Assembly: GCA_000385055.1 (NCBI GenBank) | Contig: ARRL01000002.1 | Coordinates: forward strand, 1 to 64,000 | From: a gamma proteobacterium SCGC AAA168-P09 | GTDB taxonomy: Bacteria > Pseudomonadota > Gammaproteobacteria > Magnimaribacterales > D2472 | Length of the DNA: 64,000 bases | Direction of reading: 5' to 3' | In this document: positions 62,398 to 64,000 of the stretch, piece after piece | Layout of the letters: each line of letters opens with the position of its first letter | How positions within the stretch are numbered: position 1 is the first letter of the stretch | The notes under the pieces: model-generated | The model's input: the letters and a program-made list of their open reading frames with translations, nothing else | Told to the model about the DNA's origin: nothing | Databases searched by the model: none | Made by a program: the position numbers and the translations under genes

Positions 62398-64000
62398 ATA
62401 ATTTTTTATACACACTTATATTTATCTTATCTATAAACCTTGATGCAGAGATAAATGACGAGTTTATTGACTTATATGTAAATGAACTTCCATGTACAGA
62501 AGCTTTTTTAGATTATATTGATAATGATAGCTCTTTAAGGGAAGACTTCTTTTTAACAACAAATGAAGAATATAAAATATTAAAAGATATTTTTAAAAAT
62601 TATTGCAATGGAAGATCAGCAGAAATTATTACCCCAATATCCAATAGAATTTTTTTAGGTGAAAATATAATTAATAAGAGTCTTTTGTATGCAATTCATT
62701 CATCTAAATTTGCATATCATCTTGAGGGAATAGAGTCATTAGAAATAGCTGATATTGTTATAGATGAGCTTTCATTTATAAATAGTGTGGATATCAAGGA
62801 TTTTGGCTCATCACAAAATATTGCAAATATAATATTAAATGTGGCCTTAGGAATAGATATGTTTGAGCTTTCAGAATTTAACGAAGATTTTGAAAAAAGC
62901 TCAATCAATTATGGCTCCTATACAAATCAATTATATTCCTCAATTGAAAAATTTATTTTCAATATAATTGATGATACTTTTTCACAAGAGTCTTTAAATC
63001 TAATAGCAAATACATTATTTGAAATAAGAATCGCCAAATCAAATAATTTAAATTATTACGGCTCGCCACTTGAAAGATTTAGCGCTAGAGATGAAATTAT
63101 TAAAATATATTTATCAAACTATATTGATGGAAATTTCAAATATTTTGAACTTCATAATTTAATTAAATCTAAAGGTGGGGTTATAAAAGAAGATTTTCTT
63201 TTAATTGAACCATCTATGGAACAAATAAGATCACTAAGTCATATCGGAACATCTTATTCAAACTATCAATCTAATCAGAAAGGGTATAGAAATGAATCAG
63301 ATGCAATATTTGATAAAGTTGTATCAGAGCTGCTGGTAAATAAATTTGACCAGAATCCTGAAGAAGTAATACAGAACCTATCAGCAATAATCTTTGAAAA
63401 TCGTGGAAATGCTAATTGTGAACTAAGTAATCAGACATTTACAAAAAAAGTAGATTCTCTTGAGAATGACTTAATTGAGCTTAAATTTTTAAGCTATAAA
63501 TTAGTTTGTTTAAATAGCCAGAGGATCTTATATAACTTAATCGATAAATTAAAGCTCTATTACATAAGAGTTGGTATCGAAAATCTTAATGAAGAAGATA
63601 GATTAGATGCTTTATTTGGAGCTTCTATAATCAGTTTGTTTTTAGACCTTCATATGACTCAACAAGAAAATACAAAAATTGATTTAACGGGGACAAACTT
63701 AGATTTATTTGTAGATAAAATTCTTTCTCTAAAAGAGACTCAACTCAGTGTAGATAAAATTAAAATAATATCTTCATATGAGGAGGCTATGCCTATAGTG
63801 ACCCTTACTCAATCTTATGACCTTTTAAGTGCATTTGTTTTAGATGGTCAAAATAGTTATCAGACTAGAATAGAAAGATTAAATAATGAACTTTTAGACC
63901 AAATCACGTTTGATATAGAACTAATTAAAAAAAACTTGTTATCAGATAACACTACAAAATCAGATAAGATTTTCTTTTCTGATTTTATGCAAATGATTAG
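62386..64000 (+). CDS. Large exported helical protein, truncated by window end
   Basis: An uninterrupted frame runs from TTG 62386, 12 nt inside the anti-sigma gene, to the window edge: at least 538 codons. The N-terminus (NNFLYTLIFILSINLDA) looks like a signal peptide. The rest is acidic, helix-rich and repeat-like, with no catalytic motif yet visible. In several marine gammaproteobacteria ECF/anti-sigma pairs lead into large exported proteins with helical repeats and a terminal protease-like domain; whether that applies here depends on the missing 3' part. Confidence 0.8.

Overview
The window is AT-rich, densely packed and has the gene content of a streamlined marine gammaproteobacterium; a SAR86-like lineage fits best. 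The pointers are a TonB-dependent receptor next to an S9 peptidase, glutaryl-CoA dehydrogenase, an alpha-methylacyl-CoA racemase-like enzyme, a DUF3604 protein, QueF, TatD of the E. coli type, very short intergenic gaps and frequent 1-4 nt gene overlaps. This is inferred from translated sequence alone; no marker gene such as 16S is present.

The left 10.6 kb holds a genomic island in the 3' end of a tRNA-Ala(GGC) gene (311-386). The last 49 bases of the tRNA recur at 10586-10634 with two mismatches, giving a convincing attL/attR pair. Inside lie a large serine recombinase whose reading frame runs into the antisense strand of the tRNA, a coupled 40-aa ORF, a 1361-aa surface lipoprotein with a zinc-protease motif, a small-terminase-like protein, and a block of three LPS/polysaccharide genes (Kdo-kinase-like plus two glycosyltransferases) that looks less AT-rich than its surroundings. 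A third short copy of the tRNA end (6818-6830) separates the phage-like half from the LPS half, so the island may be composite.

From 10.6 to 55.6 kb the sequence looks like ordinary core chromosome: a RimB-like/RimK fusion; an amidohydrolase-alanine dehydrogenase-PhzF operon; a TonB receptor and S9 peptidase; thymidine kinase; a MacAB-type efflux operon whose ATPase gene is frameshifted in a G8 tract; HPP, BolA and MMPL genes; a long operon running thioesterase-MoxR-VWA-permease-ABC exporter-QueF; tRNA-Ser; a small gene with a canonical LexA box; a candidate structured RNA ending in two tandem terminators; an EamA transporter and rhodanese; tRNA-Arg(TCG); DUF3604, a parvulin and HupE; coaBC-panB-panC-panD (pantothenate and the first CoA steps); and RhlE, YhiN-like and ABC-F genes.

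Right of tRNA-Arg(ACG), from 55.8 kb to the end, the content becomes accessory again: a tyrosine-recombinase-like protein lacking several expected catalytic residues, a T7-type SSB-like protein, small lipoproteins, a run of small secreted or unknown proteins, a secreted protein made of 22-residue repeats, and an ECF sigma/anti-sigma pair that leads into a large exported protein cut off by the window end.
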